Translations under genes and position numbers: made by a program | Shown: positions 1 through 8,299 of the stretch, piece after piece | How the letters are laid out: every line of letters starts with the position of its first letter | Position numbering within the stretch: the stretch's first letter is position 1 | Notes under the pieces: generated by a model | Told to the model about the DNA's origin: nothing | Databases searched by the model: none | What the model saw: the letters and a program-made list of their open reading frames with translations, nothing else | Source of the DNA: a virus | IMG/VR virus record: IMGVR_UViG_3300024520_003107 | Coordinates: 1-23,144 of that record | Strand: one strand, 5' to 3' | Length of the DNA stretch: 23,144 bases

Positions 1-3000
1 GGATCGTTTCGTGACGGCAAGGTGCATGGTACCGGGTTGTTCGGCAAATTCGATGAAGTGCCGGGGTTGCGCAAGTTGATCCAGACGCATGATCGCAAGA
101 TGGCGGGGCTTGACCCGGAGACAATGAGGAAGCGATTTCCCATACCCGAAGAGGAGGACACGGTTATTTTCTCTGCGGAGGATATATCGAAAAATCCCGA
201 ACTGGCGAACATGCTGACCTCTGGAACCGTGTTCCGGGTAAACAAGAAGACGGGCGAACCGATTGTCGGTCAATTGATGTCCCCCACCGAAGCGAAGCAA
301 TACAACCAGAAGTTCTCCGATGCGCTCAAGGCAATCATACATCGCAAGGGGGAGGAAAACTTGCCCAAGGGACATTTGAACGTCAAGGAGACAGTAAGTG
401 GGGCGGAACGCTGGGAGGGAACTTTCATATCGGAGGAAATAATCAACGAACTGGCGGAAATCGGCGGATGGAACAAGGAGCAAATTTCCTTACTCAAGGA
501 AGTCTCCAGAATAATGGAGAGGGGAGAGGGTGACGAATATCTCTGGCATTACTTCAAGGCGACCTCCAGAGGTAGCAAGAGAGTTTACACGGGATTTCGT
601 GGGCAATGGAGGGCGGAAGTCCCGTATGCGCTGGAAATCACCAAGGACGGCAACATCAATTTCAGGGTGATGGACGTGGATAGGTTGAACAGGAACATCG
701 AGTGGTTGTTCAAGATGAAGAAATACTCCGATGATCTGACGAAGGCATGGGGGCCGGACAAGGTGGTTGCGAAAGAGCAATTCAAGGAAGACTTGCTGAC
801 CTATGGGCGCCAGCAGGCGGAAGGAATTAGGTACATGGATGGAGACTTGCACCCGGACAAGGAAAATTACCTCCATGCGGTTTTCGGAAAAGGGGGGGCG
901 GAAGGCGTGAGGCGCAACCCCGTTCTGGCGGATTTTCCCAAAGAGGGGGCGAGAATGGCGGTATGGAGTAGTCGCAGACTGGAGCGCATTGGCAAGGTTC
1001 AGCGGATCGGCGGGAAACGCCCGGTGAATTATGAGAGGATTCAGGATATGTACATGCCGCGCGAGGAGCAGACCGTCCCGCTACCCTTCATCGAGGACTT
1101 GGGTGGCGAGGATGCGGCGGCGGGTATGCGCCGAGTGTATACCGACACTATGCGGAAGGGTGAGTACGAGAAGTTTATGAAGGGGATTACGGAGAAGGAG
1201 AAGTGGGATGCAATTGGCAACCAGTCTCAACTGCAACCGTTCATGCCGAGATTTCCCAAGAGGGGAGAAGGCAAGCAGTACATGCCAGCGGAACGGACGC
1301 TCGGACTTAAGGACAACATCACCGAGGACGTATTGCCGTCCATCACGCAGGCGAAACTGTCACCCCAGCAACTCCAGGCGGCGCTTGCCAAGACTGCGGG
1401 GGCGAAGTCATATGCGGATGAGATAGGATTGACGGACTTCGTGAAGGATCGGAAGTCGATCACCAAGGACGAGGTTGAGGCATACGTTCGTGAGAACTCC
1501 CCGAAGTTGGAGGTGGAGGTTTTGGGAGAAGCAACATTTAATAAGGAGCTTAATATTTGGCAACACCAGTTCGACCGTCTACCGAGTGGCGAACCCAAAT
1601 TCTCCGAGTACCAAGAACCGGGCGGGACGAACTATCGGGAAGTGAAGGTGAAGTTGCCGATCAAGGAAGGAGAAGCTACCTTCAACGACCCGCATTTTGG
1701 AGACAACGTATTGCTCCACCTTCGTGTAAATGACCGCATAGATGCAAACGGCAAGAAGGTATATTTCATCGAGGAATTGCAGTCTACTTTGCACCAGAGG
1801 GGGAGGAAGGAAGGTTATGGACACAGGGAATGGAACAAGGGTGACTTGGTTGCCAAACGGACAAAAGTAGGCACTTGGAGTATCACTATCAGAGGAGCAA
1901 GGGTTATTGCGGTTGAGGCAAAGACAAAGAGTGAAGCAATCGACGTTGCATGGAAGAGACTTCAAGAAGGTGAAAGCGAATTGCACCCGATGGATGAAGT
2001 GACTTTCGATGAAGGCAAAGGAGTACCCGATGCTCCCTTCAAGAAGAATTGGCCTGCCCTTGGCTTGAAGTATGCAGTCAAGCAAGCTATCGAGGGAGGA
2101 TATGACCGGGTTGCTTGGTTGGACGGTGAGGGTCAGGCGGCGAGGTACGACTTGAGTAAGAAGATTAGTAAAATTGATTATTCGGAGGGCAAGAGGTTGT
2201 TCGGTGGTGACCTTCAATCTGAACTTCGGGCATATGATCATGACGGCAAATTGGCGATAAAACGGACGGGGGTAACACATGAACAATTACCCGACATCAT
2301 TGGCAAGGAAGCGGCAGAGAAAATGCTGGCTAAAAAACCAGAGGAACTTCCTTGGGGTGACGGAACCGCCAAACACTATACACTTGAAGGCATAGACCTC
2401 AAGGTTGGCGGCGAGGGGATGAAGGCGTTCTATGACCGTGAGATGCGTTCCCTTGCCAGCAAGATTTCCAAGAAGATCAAGGGCGGGAAGGTGGAGAGGG
2501 AGGTACGAAGCGACCTTGGCGGCAAGATGACCCGGCGCCAACAGGAAGCAGGGACAACGGGAGAATTCGGCAGTCATGGATTCGACGTCCCGAAAGACCC
2601 TGCCGCAGTAGACAGTCTCCGGCTATACATGCCTGCGGATCGGGCGCCCACCGATGCTCGACCACCTTCTCTGATGATGGAGAGGGGCGAGAAGGGGCGT
2701 GGGGCGCGTCCTATGGTTGCCGGGAGGGACGAGGGGGCAGTCACCATCACCGAGAAGATGTTCATGCCAGCGGCGCAACGTTCCTACAAGGGGCCGCCCC
2801 CAAAACCACTCCATACCACAAGGAAGCGCCCCGTTAAACCCGGAAGGGGAGATCCGGGGGAAGTGATTGCCGTGGAATTTACTCCGGGGGCCACGCATGG
2901 GGCAATGGCAGGGGTTCGAAAAGGTTCGATGAAGGTTCGACAGGAATGGCATGATCGACACGTCGACGTGCTGATTGATCCAGAGACTTCAGAGTTTCTA

Positions 3001-5394
3001 CCTGCCAGAGAATTGGGACTTGTGTCAAGAACCCGTACCTTCGATTCCGCTTACTGGAATAGTGAAGGGGTACTGGAAACCAATCCCGTCTTGATTGTCG
3101 AATTACTGAACGGGGAACGAGGTGATGCCAGATTGATATCAAACGTCATCGGTATGTATGGATTGCAGGAGGCAGTTGCAGGATACAAGCGCACCTACGG
3201 CAGAACCAAGGCAAATTTGGATGGCGCTTATGTCACGATTGGTGATGGACGTCCAATGACGCACGTGGAACATCGGAAGGTTCAACAGTACGTTGCCGAT
3301 AACTTTTCCAAGGGGTTGGCGGCAGACATGGCAATTTTTCCGCATAAAAATGGATTTGATTGGAAATGGTTGGGATTTAATGAAGAAGGATGGTCGCATA
3401 AAAACGGCAAGGATGCTGTGGGATTTGCATTGGATGATGCAGTCTATAAAGTTACGGGAGAAAAATGGGATTTCGGAGAATTCAAAATAGGAGAAACGTT
3501 ATATGAAGAAAACCATTGGCAAAGGAACCCCAACGGGGAAGCATACCGGGCAAATGCGAAAGACCTCATACAGGGGAAAGGGAGGCACTTTCAGAGTACT
3601 GCAACCCAACGATCCAATCTTCAAGCGAGGATGGATTCTGAGTTCTCACCCGGCATTCGTGGAATCCATAAGGACTTCGAAGGACGGGGGTTCGGGAAAA
3701 GCGGCGCCGAGGGATTAAGGCAAGAACTTCGCCTGCCCACCCCTAGCGAGACAACGGGGAAGAAGGGTCACACGTTCCCCACCATCAAGATTCATCGGCA
3801 ACCATTGCCGGGGGAAACTGCATTTCCTAAAGAATCCCAAAAGTGGTCACCCGAACAATGGAGCGAGTATCTTGAACGCGGGAAGTCCGCAGATGAGATG
3901 CAACGCAATATGCCAGATGCTGGCGCCAACCCGGAGGCATTTTCGCGCATCATGGGCAATCGTTTGGAGGGCATCAAGGAGGTGGAGACTCCATCGTTCC
4001 CGACACGTTTGGGTGAGTGGGTGAGGAATCCCGAAAAACTTTTGGATTTCGTGAAGCGAGGAATCAAGACAGACCCGGAGTTCTTCCATCGGGCAAAGGC
4101 AGGCATCAAGTCCGTAAGAGAGATGCACGAAATCGCTAGACGTGGTGAACTGTCCAACGAGGCAGTTTCCTTGAGTTACTTTTGGGGGTTCCTGTCCCGT
4201 ATGCTTGACCCCTACAATCAAGAGGCAGGTTGGTTGCGCATGATAAACCATCCACAATTCCTCAAGCAGATGTGGAAGAGCATAGACGGTAAGTTCAACC
4301 TGGAACGAGGTACTTACTGGACGGGGCAAAAAGTTGTGGAGGATGGGTTTTTCAAGGGTGACTGGAAACGACTTGCCAAGAAATCCAAGGACAAGGCAAT
4401 TTCCGAGGCGCACAGAAGGAACCTTGCCCAACGGGACACTTGGGTCGGCATGGTATCCAATATAATGAAATTCCAAGACCAAAGAGGCGCGCTTACCGCA
4501 GGAAGAAATGCCATACAGAACATCAATGCCTCACATTCGATGTTCCAGAAGTGGAATGGAAAGTGGGATGAATTGACCTCGATCCTAAATAACCCGGAAC
4601 TAACTGGGCCACAGATGCGTGAAATGATGTGGGAAAAAGGATTTGGCGGCGCAGGAATGCAAGACAAGGTGTCATCCTTCGTCATCGCCACCCTTGCCAG
4701 AGGTGACGTCCTTATTATGGATAGGTGGCAATACGTTAACTTTTGGTTCAATGAATTAGCGGAAAGTGTCAGAGGCAAACGAGTCGAATTGGAAGCGACG
4801 TGGAAAAAGCATTCGATGGATTTCAAGGAAGCGAAAGGGAAGAAAGGTAGCGCCGAAAAAAGAAGAGTTGCCGAGCAAGGCATGAAGGATGCCCGAAAGG
4901 AATTGGAGGAATACAGGGAATGGGGGAATTCACCATTGCGGTTTGATCGAGCAGGCACTCCCGAAGATCGAACCGGGTTTTATGATGCAGTAGGTTCCGA
5001 GGTCAAGGATGCGGCATCCCATGCCCTCTATCGCACTCTGGAAAACTACTTTGACAAACTCTCTGGGGACGTCTCGCAAATTGATCCCGTGTTGGCGGAT
5101 TTCAATGATGCGTTCTCTCTCCATTGGTTGACTTGGAACATGATCAAGCGAGAGGCAGTTGGGCATTCTAGTCTCGACGTCATTACTGAATTTTCCAAAC
5201 TATCTAAATTCCCGAAAACCAAATCAGAACGTGACAAATTCCTACGAGAGTTCATTGAGCAAGAGAAGTACACCGAGAGGGAAGTCCCACTCGGAAAAGT
5301 CCGACCAAGTGTCGCAGGACGCAGGCAACTCCCCAAGAAAACCGAAAGGTTCTCGGCGCAATACGGAAGACCAAGAGTTACTGTCTCGCCTTGA
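1..5394 (+). CDS. Giant phage polyvalent protein, 5'-truncated by the window edge
   Basis: The reading frame is open from base 1, and the first possible start (GTG at 22) has no ribosome-binding site, so the true N-terminus probably lies upstream. Residues below count from that GTG (1790 aa). Residues about 562-825 carry a block typical of phage large polyvalent proteins: N-V-L-L-H, then F-I-E-E-L-Q-S, H-Q-R-G-R-K-E-G-Y, A-P-F-K-K-N-W-P, G-Y-D-R-V-A-W and G-M-K-A-F-Y-D. The C-terminal third (about 1384-1690) is Trp-rich and helical, with D-R-W at 1567-1569; I do not recognise it with confidence. Short [YF]-M-P motifs recur at residues 344, 407, 420, 869 and 914. In related phages such proteins tend to be large late products suspected of entering the cell with the DNA; that role is inferred here. 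A terminator-like hairpin lies downstream. Confidence 0.8.
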   Translation, partial: GSFRDGKVHGTGLFGKFDEVPGLRKLIQTHDRKMAGLDPETMRKRFPIPEEEDTVIFSAEDISKNPELANMLTSGTVFRVNKKTGEPIVGQLMSPTEAKQYNQKFSDALKAIIHRKGEENLPKGHLNVKETVSGAERWEGTFISEEIINELAEIGGWNKEQISLLKEVSRIMERGEGDEYLWHYFKATSRGSKRVYTGFRGQWRAEVPYALEITKDGNINFRVMDVDRLNRNIEWLFKMKKYSDDLTKAWGPDKVVAKEQFKEDLLTYGRQQAEGIRYMDGDLHPDKENYLHAVFGKGGAEGVRRNPVLADFPKEGARMAVWSSRRLERIGKVQRIGGKRPVNYERIQDMYMPREEQTVPLPFIEDLGGEDAAAGMRRVYTDTMRKGEYEKFMKGITEKEKWDAIGNQSQLQPFMPRFPKRGEGKQYMPAERTLGLKDNITEDVLPSITQAKLSPQQLQAALAKTAGAKSYADEIGLTDFVKDRKSITKDEVEAYVRENSPKLEVEVLGEATFNKELNIWQHQFDRLPSGEPKFSEYQEPGGTNYREVKVKLPIKEGEATFNDPHFGDNVLLHLRVNDRIDANGKKVYFIEELQSTLHQRGRKEGYGHREWNKGDLVAKRTKVGTWSITIRGARVIAVEAKTKSEAIDVAWKRLQEGESELHPMDEVTFDEGKGVPDAPFKKNWPALGLKYAVKQAIEGGYDRVAWLDGEGQAARYDLSKKISKIDYSEGKRLFGGDLQSELRAYDHDGKLAIKRTGVTHEQLPDIIGKEAAEKMLAKKPEELPWGDGTAKHYTLEGIDLKVGGEGMKAFYDREMRSLASKISKKIKGGKVEREVRSDLGGKMTRRQQEAGTTGEFGSHGFDVPKDPAAVDSLRLYMPADRAPTDARPPSLMMERGEKGRGARPMVAGRDEGAVTITEKMFMPAAQRSYKGPPPKPLHTTRKRPVKPGRGDPGEVIAVEFTPGATHGAMAGVRKGSMKVRQEWHDRHVDVLIDPETSEFLPARELGLVSRTRTFDSAYWNSEGVLETNPVLIVELLNGERGDARLISNVIGMYGLQEAVAGYKRTYGRTKANLDGAYVTIGDGRPMTHVEHRKVQQYVADNFSKGLAADMAIFPHKNGFDWKWLGFNEEGWSHKNGKDAVGFALDDAVYKVTGEKWDFGEFKIGETLYEENHWQRNPNGEAYRANAKDLIQGKGRHFQSTATQRSNLQARMDSEFSPGIRGIHKDFEGRGFGKSGAEGLRQELRLPTPSETTGKKGHTFPTIKIHRQPLPGETAFPKESQKWSPEQWSEYLERGKSADEMQRNMPDAGANPEAFSRIMGNRLEGIKEVETPSFPTRLGEWVRNPEKLLDFVKRGIKTDPEFFHRAKAGIKSVREMHEIARRGELSNEAVSLSYFWGFLSRMLDPYNQEAGWLRMINHPQFLKQMWKSIDGKFNLERGTYWTGQKVVEDGFFKGDWKRLAKKSKDKAISEAHRRNLAQRDTWVGMVSNIMKFQDQRGALTAGRNAIQNINASHSMFQKWNGKWDELTSILNNPELTGPQMREMMWEKGFGGAGMQDKVSSFVIATLARGDVLIMDRWQYVNFWFNELAESVRGKRVELEATWKKHSMDFKEAKGKKGSAEKRRVAEQGMKDARKELEEYREWGNSPLRFDRAGTPEDRTGFYDAVGSEVKDAASHALYRTLENYFDKLSGDVSQIDPVLADFNDAFSLHWLTWNMIKREAVGHSSLDVITEFSKLSKFPKTKSERDKFLREFIEQEKYTEREVPLGKVRPSVAGRRQLPKKTERFSAQYGRPRVTVSP

Positions 5395-5467
5395 TAGGTT
5401 GCCACCGCAATTTAGCGCGGCAATGACGGGGTTGGGTGGGGCGGCAGGTCACGTCGAAGACGATTAA
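5309..5467 (+). CDS. Possible 52-aa protein overlapping the 3' end of the giant gene
   Basis: A GTG-started frame, +1 relative to the giant gene, runs through its last 86 nt and continues 73 nt beyond its stop. The 52-residue product has a basic Pro/Lys/Arg-rich start and a more ordinary C-terminus (L-S-R-L-D-R-L-P-P-Q-F-S, then Gly/Ala-rich). A GGAAAAG stretch lies upstream of the GTG. Its stop is 12 nt before the terminator-like hairpin, which would make it the last gene of the transcript. It could instead be a chance reading frame, since the overlap is long. No function can be named. Confidence 0.35.
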   Translation: MSQDAGNSPRKPKGSRRNTEDQELLSRLDRLPPQFSAAMTGLGGAAGHVEDD

Positions 5468-5479
5468 ACCCCTCCCGCT

Positions 5480-5506
5480 AACCCCTCCGAACGGGGGTAT
5501 TTTAAA
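5480..5506 (+). terminator. Rho-independent terminator candidate ending the leftmost module
   Basis: ACCCC and GGGGT pair around a short loop (an alternative register gives CCTCC/GGGGG around GAAC), followed by TATTTTAAAAATAG and a longer T-run near 5515-5522. It sits just past the end of the giant gene and before the HTH gene, where one transcript would be expected to stop. Confidence 0.55.
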
Positions 5507-5596
5507 AATAGTTCATTTTTTTCTTGAACGTTTTCCTCCACTAATCCATCTCATATTTAGAACGATATGGGGATTGATGAAACGGCAGGGGTTAAA

Positions 5597-5818
5597 ATGG
5601 GCGAAAGTCTATTGTTAACCTGCCATGAGGCGAGGGACTTGTTGGGAGGGATTTCCAGCACTACCCTGAACCGTTGGGCGAACAGATGGGGACTACGCAA
5701 AGTGGGCCACCGTTACGTTCGTTCCGACATAGTGGACGCAGTCGCCAGACATGGACTGACTCAAGACAAGGGGAAAAGTGATGGGAATGATGATGGCGCA
5801 GTTGATCTGCGTAGTTGA
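5597..5818 (+). CDS. Small MerR/excisionase-like helix-turn-helix protein
   Basis: This 73-residue protein has the pattern of the short HTH domain found in phage excisionases and MerR-like proteins: L-T-C-H-E-A-R-D-L-L-G followed by S-S-T-T-L-N-R-W-A, a wing with V-G-H-R-Y-V, and a helix S-D-I-V-D-A-V. I chose ATG 5597 because AGGGG precedes it with 5-nt spacing; an in-frame ATG at 5567 has no such site. It is the first gene after the terminator and therefore a candidate regulator of the early genes, or a cofactor for replication or packaging. Its last 38 nt overlap a tiny membrane-peptide frame. The DNA-binding call rests on sequence pattern only, and the target is unknown. Confidence 0.65.
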   Translation: MGESLLLTCHEARDLLGGISSTTLNRWANRWGLRKVGHRYVRSDIVDAVARHGLTQDKGKSDGNDDGAVDLRS

Positions 5819-5873
5819 GATTTTAATATCCGCCGCATTCTTGGTGGGCGCTGTTTGGGGGATGATCCAATAG
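5781..5873 (+). CDS. 30-aa single-span membrane peptide
   Basis: This short frame starts M-G-M-M-M-A-Q and continues as an unbroken hydrophobic stretch (L-I-C-V-V-E-I-L-I-S-A-A-F-L-V-G-A-V-W-G), long enough to cross a membrane once, with a single Glu in the middle. AAGGGG lies about 7 nt before the ATG, which is a good ribosome-binding site. It overlaps the HTH gene at its 5' end and the RusA gene at its 3' end. Phages often encode such peptides, some acting as holin-like or superinfection factors; which applies here, if either, cannot be told. Confidence 0.5.
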   Translation: MGMMMAQLICVVEILISAAFLVGAVWGMIQ

Positions 5874-6289
5874 AATTTTGGGTCGAGTGCATACCCCCCA
5901 AGGCGACTGCGCAAGCGTCCTCGATGATCATGCGCCGCAAGGACGGCACTCCCTTCATAGGGAAAGCGAAGCGTGGAGCGAAGACGAGGGACGAGTTGAT
6001 GACCCTGCTCATGCCCTTTCGTCCGCCCGTCCCCTTGGAGGGAGCTATCTTCATGGAGGTTGACTGGGTGTATCCTTGGCGGAAGAGCGAGCCGAAGAAG
6101 AACAAGACGGAGGGCAGGTTGCCCTGCTTCACTCGCCCGGATGCGGATAATTTGATGAAATTCTTTGCCGATATATGTGAGCGTTTGGGCATGTACTTGG
6201 ATGATTCGCAGATCGCCGACCTCCGATTTCGGAAGTATTGGGGAGATCGACCCGGCATAGGTGTGAAGATGGGGAGGTTGGAGAAGTGA
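5855..6289 (+). CDS. rusA: RusA-like Holliday-junction resolvase
   Basis: RusA enzymes are dimeric endonucleases that cut four-way DNA junctions symmetrically in recombination and before packaging. Counting from the TTG at 5855, this 144-residue protein has R-P-D-A-D-N-L-M-K at 94-102 and Y-L-D-D-S-Q-I at 114-120. Asp96, Asp98 and Asp117 have the same spacing (2 and 19) as the catalytic aspartates D70, D72 and D91 of E. coli RusA, and Lys102 matches K76. TTG is the only reasonable start: no ATG or GTG lies between the upstream in-frame stop and the conserved N-terminal strand E-F-W-V-E-C-I-P-P-K, and GGTGGG lies about 9 nt before it. The gene overlaps the upstream peptide gene by 19 nt and the next gene by 4 nt. 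It fits with ERF and the exonuclease downstream. Confidence 0.9.
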   Translation: MGDDPIEFWVECIPPKATAQASSMIMRRKDGTPFIGKAKRGAKTRDELMTLLMPFRPPVPLEGAIFMEVDWVYPWRKSEPKKNKTEGRLPCFTRPDADNLMKFFADICERLGMYLDDSQIADLRFRKYWGDRPGIGVKMGRLEK

Positions 6290-6555
6290 TTGAAGTCGGG
6301 TCCATAGTGCGCGGCAACTGGTCGAGCATCGAGTACCGCGTGGACCATGCGTGGAAAGTGTTGGGTGAGGATTACTGGTGCGTGAATGGAAAGGGCGTGG
6401 ACAATCCGAGGCAAAGTGGAAGTTTTTCCTTTCTAGGCGAGAGGGTGGGGAACGAAATACTGATCACCGATCCTAAACGCCCCGATGACAGGTTGCTGGT
6501 TGTCAGGGAATCCGCGCAAGCGAGGCGCCGCAAACAAATGGAGTTTGATTTGTGA
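6286..6555 (+). CDS. Hypothetical protein, 89 aa
   Basis: The GTG at 6286 overlaps the RusA stop as GTGA, with GGGGAGG upstream, so it is preferred over an earlier in-frame ATG inside rusA. The product is probably a small beta-rich protein: V-G-S-I-V-R-G-N-W, W-K-V-L-G-E-D-Y-W-C-V-N, then a Gly/Ser turn and E-I-L-I-T-D. Its C-terminus is basic (A-R-R-R-K-Q). I do not recognise the family. Its place between the resolvase and ERF genes suggests an early accessory role in DNA metabolism. Confidence 0.6.
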   Translation: MIEVGSIVRGNWSSIEYRVDHAWKVLGEDYWCVNGKGVDNPRQSGSFSFLGERVGNEILITDPKRPDDRLLVVRESAQARRRKQMEFDL

Positions 6556-6806
6556 TGTCTTGGAGAGATGACATGGAGAGGCAATTGAGCGTGGGAGGAA
6601 GCACCCCCACCCATGCCGAGATTTTGAAGGAACTTCGATCCGAGTGGAGATGGCATAGGCACGTCAAGCAAATCGCCGAACGTGAGATGGAGATACGCAA
6701 GGAGCGCTTCGCCGAGGTGGAGCAAGACGCGCTAAAGCGACTGGGAGACAAATTCATGAACGAGAATCAAATATTCTGGGATGACCCGGACAAACCCGAA
6801 AAGTAA
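6555..6806 (+). CDS. Hypothetical charged coiled-coil protein, 83 aa
   Basis: ATG 6555 shares one base with the previous stop (TGATG). The protein is highly charged and mostly helical: from about residue 20 to 70 it alternates acidic and basic residues (E-I-L-K-E-L-R, A-E-R-E-M-E-I-R-K-E-R-F-A-E-V-E), as in a short coiled coil. It ends D-D-P-D-K-P-E-K. The stop lies 1 nt before the ERF start, so the two are probably translated from the same message. I cannot assign a family. Confidence 0.6.
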   Translation: MSWRDDMERQLSVGGSTPTHAEILKELRSEWRWHRHVKQIAEREMEIRKERFAEVEQDALKRLGDKFMNENQIFWDDPDKPEK

Positions 6807-6807
6807 A

Positions 6808-7614
6808 ATGGACAACGAATCAACTCACACCCGCGCGGACGAACTGCCGCAATCATTTCAAACGCAATCCCCCGAAATAAACGAGTTGGCTGGCGCCTTG
6901 TCGCTTGCCCAAGGGGACATGTCACCTGCCAAGAAGGGGGCGAGCAACACTTTCTTCAAGAGCAAGTACGCAGACCTCTCGGAAGTCATCGAAGCGTCTC
7001 GTTATCCCTTGTCGAGCAACGACCTTTCAATCGCCCAGTATTGCGATGACGGATACGTGGTGACCCAGTTGATGCACTCCTCCGGGCAATGGATGAGGGG
7101 ACGCTTGCGGATCACGCCGAAGGACAGCACTCCCCAAGGCGTTGGAAGCGCCCTGACCTACGCCAGACGCTACTCATGGCAGATGATGGTCGGAATAGGA
7201 GCGGAGGACGATGACGGAGAGGCGGCGATGGGCCGCGCCGGAAGCGCCTATGACCCTGCCCACGCCAAGCCAACTCCCAAGAAGAAAGCTCCCGCCAGGA
7301 GGAAAGCCCCGGCGAAGAAGAAGGAGGAACCGCAGACTTCCGACAAGCATGAGCCGAAGACCGAGACTGTGACCGAGAAGAAGGAGGAACCGACAACCGT
7401 CACCGAGGCGCCCAAACCGCCCGAACTGACCTTGGAGGAAGAGGCGAAGGCAATCGTGAAGACCGTCAAGGACGGCGAGGCGTACCTGAAGTTCCACGAC
7501 GTCGAGTTTGACGCAATACCCGTCCCGGTGCAGGAGCGCATAATGTCCAAGGGACTGGACGGATTCGGCGAGATGGTGGCCCAATGGTCGAAGGAGAGGG
7601 AGGAATCGACGTGA
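6808..7614 (+). CDS. erf: ERF-family single-strand annealing protein
   Basis: ERF proteins, first known from phage P22, bind single-stranded DNA and anneal complementary strands in phage recombination. Residues about 25-145 match the family: N-E-L-A-G-A-L-S-L-A-Q, F-F-K-S-K-Y-A-D-L (49-57), L-S-I-A-Q, a V-T-Q-L-M-H-S-S-G-Q-W strand pair, P-Q-G-V-G-S-A-L-T-Y-A-R-R-Y and an acidic D-D-D-G at 134-137. A long Lys/Pro/Glu-rich linker (about 150-215) with A-P-A-R-R-K-A-P-A-K-K-K follows, then a small helical C-terminal unit (about 217-268). ATG 6808 starts directly after the previous stop; an earlier in-frame ATG at 6781 is inside the upstream gene. The basic linker may aid DNA binding. The 3' end overlaps the exonuclease start as GTGA. 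Confidence 0.9.
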   Translation: MDNESTHTRADELPQSFQTQSPEINELAGALSLAQGDMSPAKKGASNTFFKSKYADLSEVIEASRYPLSSNDLSIAQYCDDGYVVTQLMHSSGQWMRGRLRITPKDSTPQGVGSALTYARRYSWQMMVGIGAEDDDGEAAMGRAGSAYDPAHAKPTPKKKAPARRKAPAKKKEEPQTSDKHEPKTETVTEKKEEPTTVTEAPKPPELTLEEEAKAIVKTVKDGEAYLKFHDVEFDAIPVPVQERIMSKGLDGFGEMVAQWSKEREEST

Positions 7615-8276
7615 GCAAGAGGAACTACTGGGTTTTCGACATAGAGACTGGGCCGCTTTCGGACGAGGAGATCAAGAGAATCGCCCCGCCCTTCGACCCG
7701 GACGAGGTGAAGGTGGGCAATGCGGGCATAGGGAAGGCAATGGAGAAGATCAACGCCGCCAAGGACGCTCACCTTCGATCCATCAAGTCAAGGGCGGCGC
7801 TGAAGGCGGAATACGGTGAAGTTCTCGCCATAGGTTACGCCAACGCCGCCGACACGGTTCTGCTGGTTGACTTGCCCGAAGACGAGATGCTGGACAAGTT
7901 CTGGGAGAGGGCGGACGAAAGCTATCATTCGCAGGAGACTTTCGTGGGATTCAACGTGATGAACTTCGACCTTCCGTTCCTCATACGCCGATCCATAATC
8001 AACGGGGTGAAGGTTCCGCCGGGACTGTTGCCCCGAAACAACCGCTACTTCCCCGACTTCTTCGTTGACTTGATGCAGATGTGGCAGGCGGGAGACTATC
8101 GTGAGATGATCAGTCTCGACCGATTCGCCAAGGCGCTTGGTCACGAAGGCAAGAACGGTTCCGGCAAGTTCTTCGCCCAGACCTTGAAGGAGGACGAAGG
8201 CGCCGCGCTGGAATATTTGAGAAACGACCTGTTGCTAACCCAAAAAGTCGCCGAAGCATGCTTCCGCGCATACTAA
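7611..8276 (+). CDS. DnaQ-fold 3'-5' exonuclease (PolB exonuclease-like)
   Basis: This 221-residue protein carries the three exonuclease motifs of the DEDD superfamily: V-F-D-I-E-T-G-P (Asp10, Glu12), F-N-V-M-N-F-D-L-P-F-L (Asp120) and Y-L-R-N-D (Tyr202, Asp206). Its pattern resembles stand-alone exonucleases related to the proofreading domain of family B polymerases. GTG 7611 overlaps the ERF stop and follows GGAGAGGGAGGA, a strong ribosome-binding site. Next to an annealing protein, it most likely trims DNA ends to expose single strands for recombination, or edits replication products. No polymerase domain is present here or elsewhere in the window. Confidence 0.85.
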   Translation: MSKRNYWVFDIETGPLSDEEIKRIAPPFDPDEVKVGNAGIGKAMEKINAAKDAHLRSIKSRAALKAEYGEVLAIGYANAADTVLLVDLPEDEMLDKFWERADESYHSQETFVGFNVMNFDLPFLIRRSIINGVKVPPGLLPRNNRYFPDFFVDLMQMWQAGDYREMISLDRFAKALGHEGKNGSGKFFAQTLKEDEGAALEYLRNDLLLTQKVAEACFRAY

Positions 8277-8299
8277 TTGATTAACCAAGCAGAACAACT

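Noticed and set aside
5159-5308. Upstream part of the 102-aa frame overlapping the giant gene
   Set aside because: It is Ser/Asn-rich shadow sequence of the giant gene; only the part from GTG 5309 was kept, at low confidence.
5524-5559. Promoter search before the early HTH gene
   Set aside because: TTGAAC is present but no acceptable -10 lies at a proper distance, so no promoter is called.
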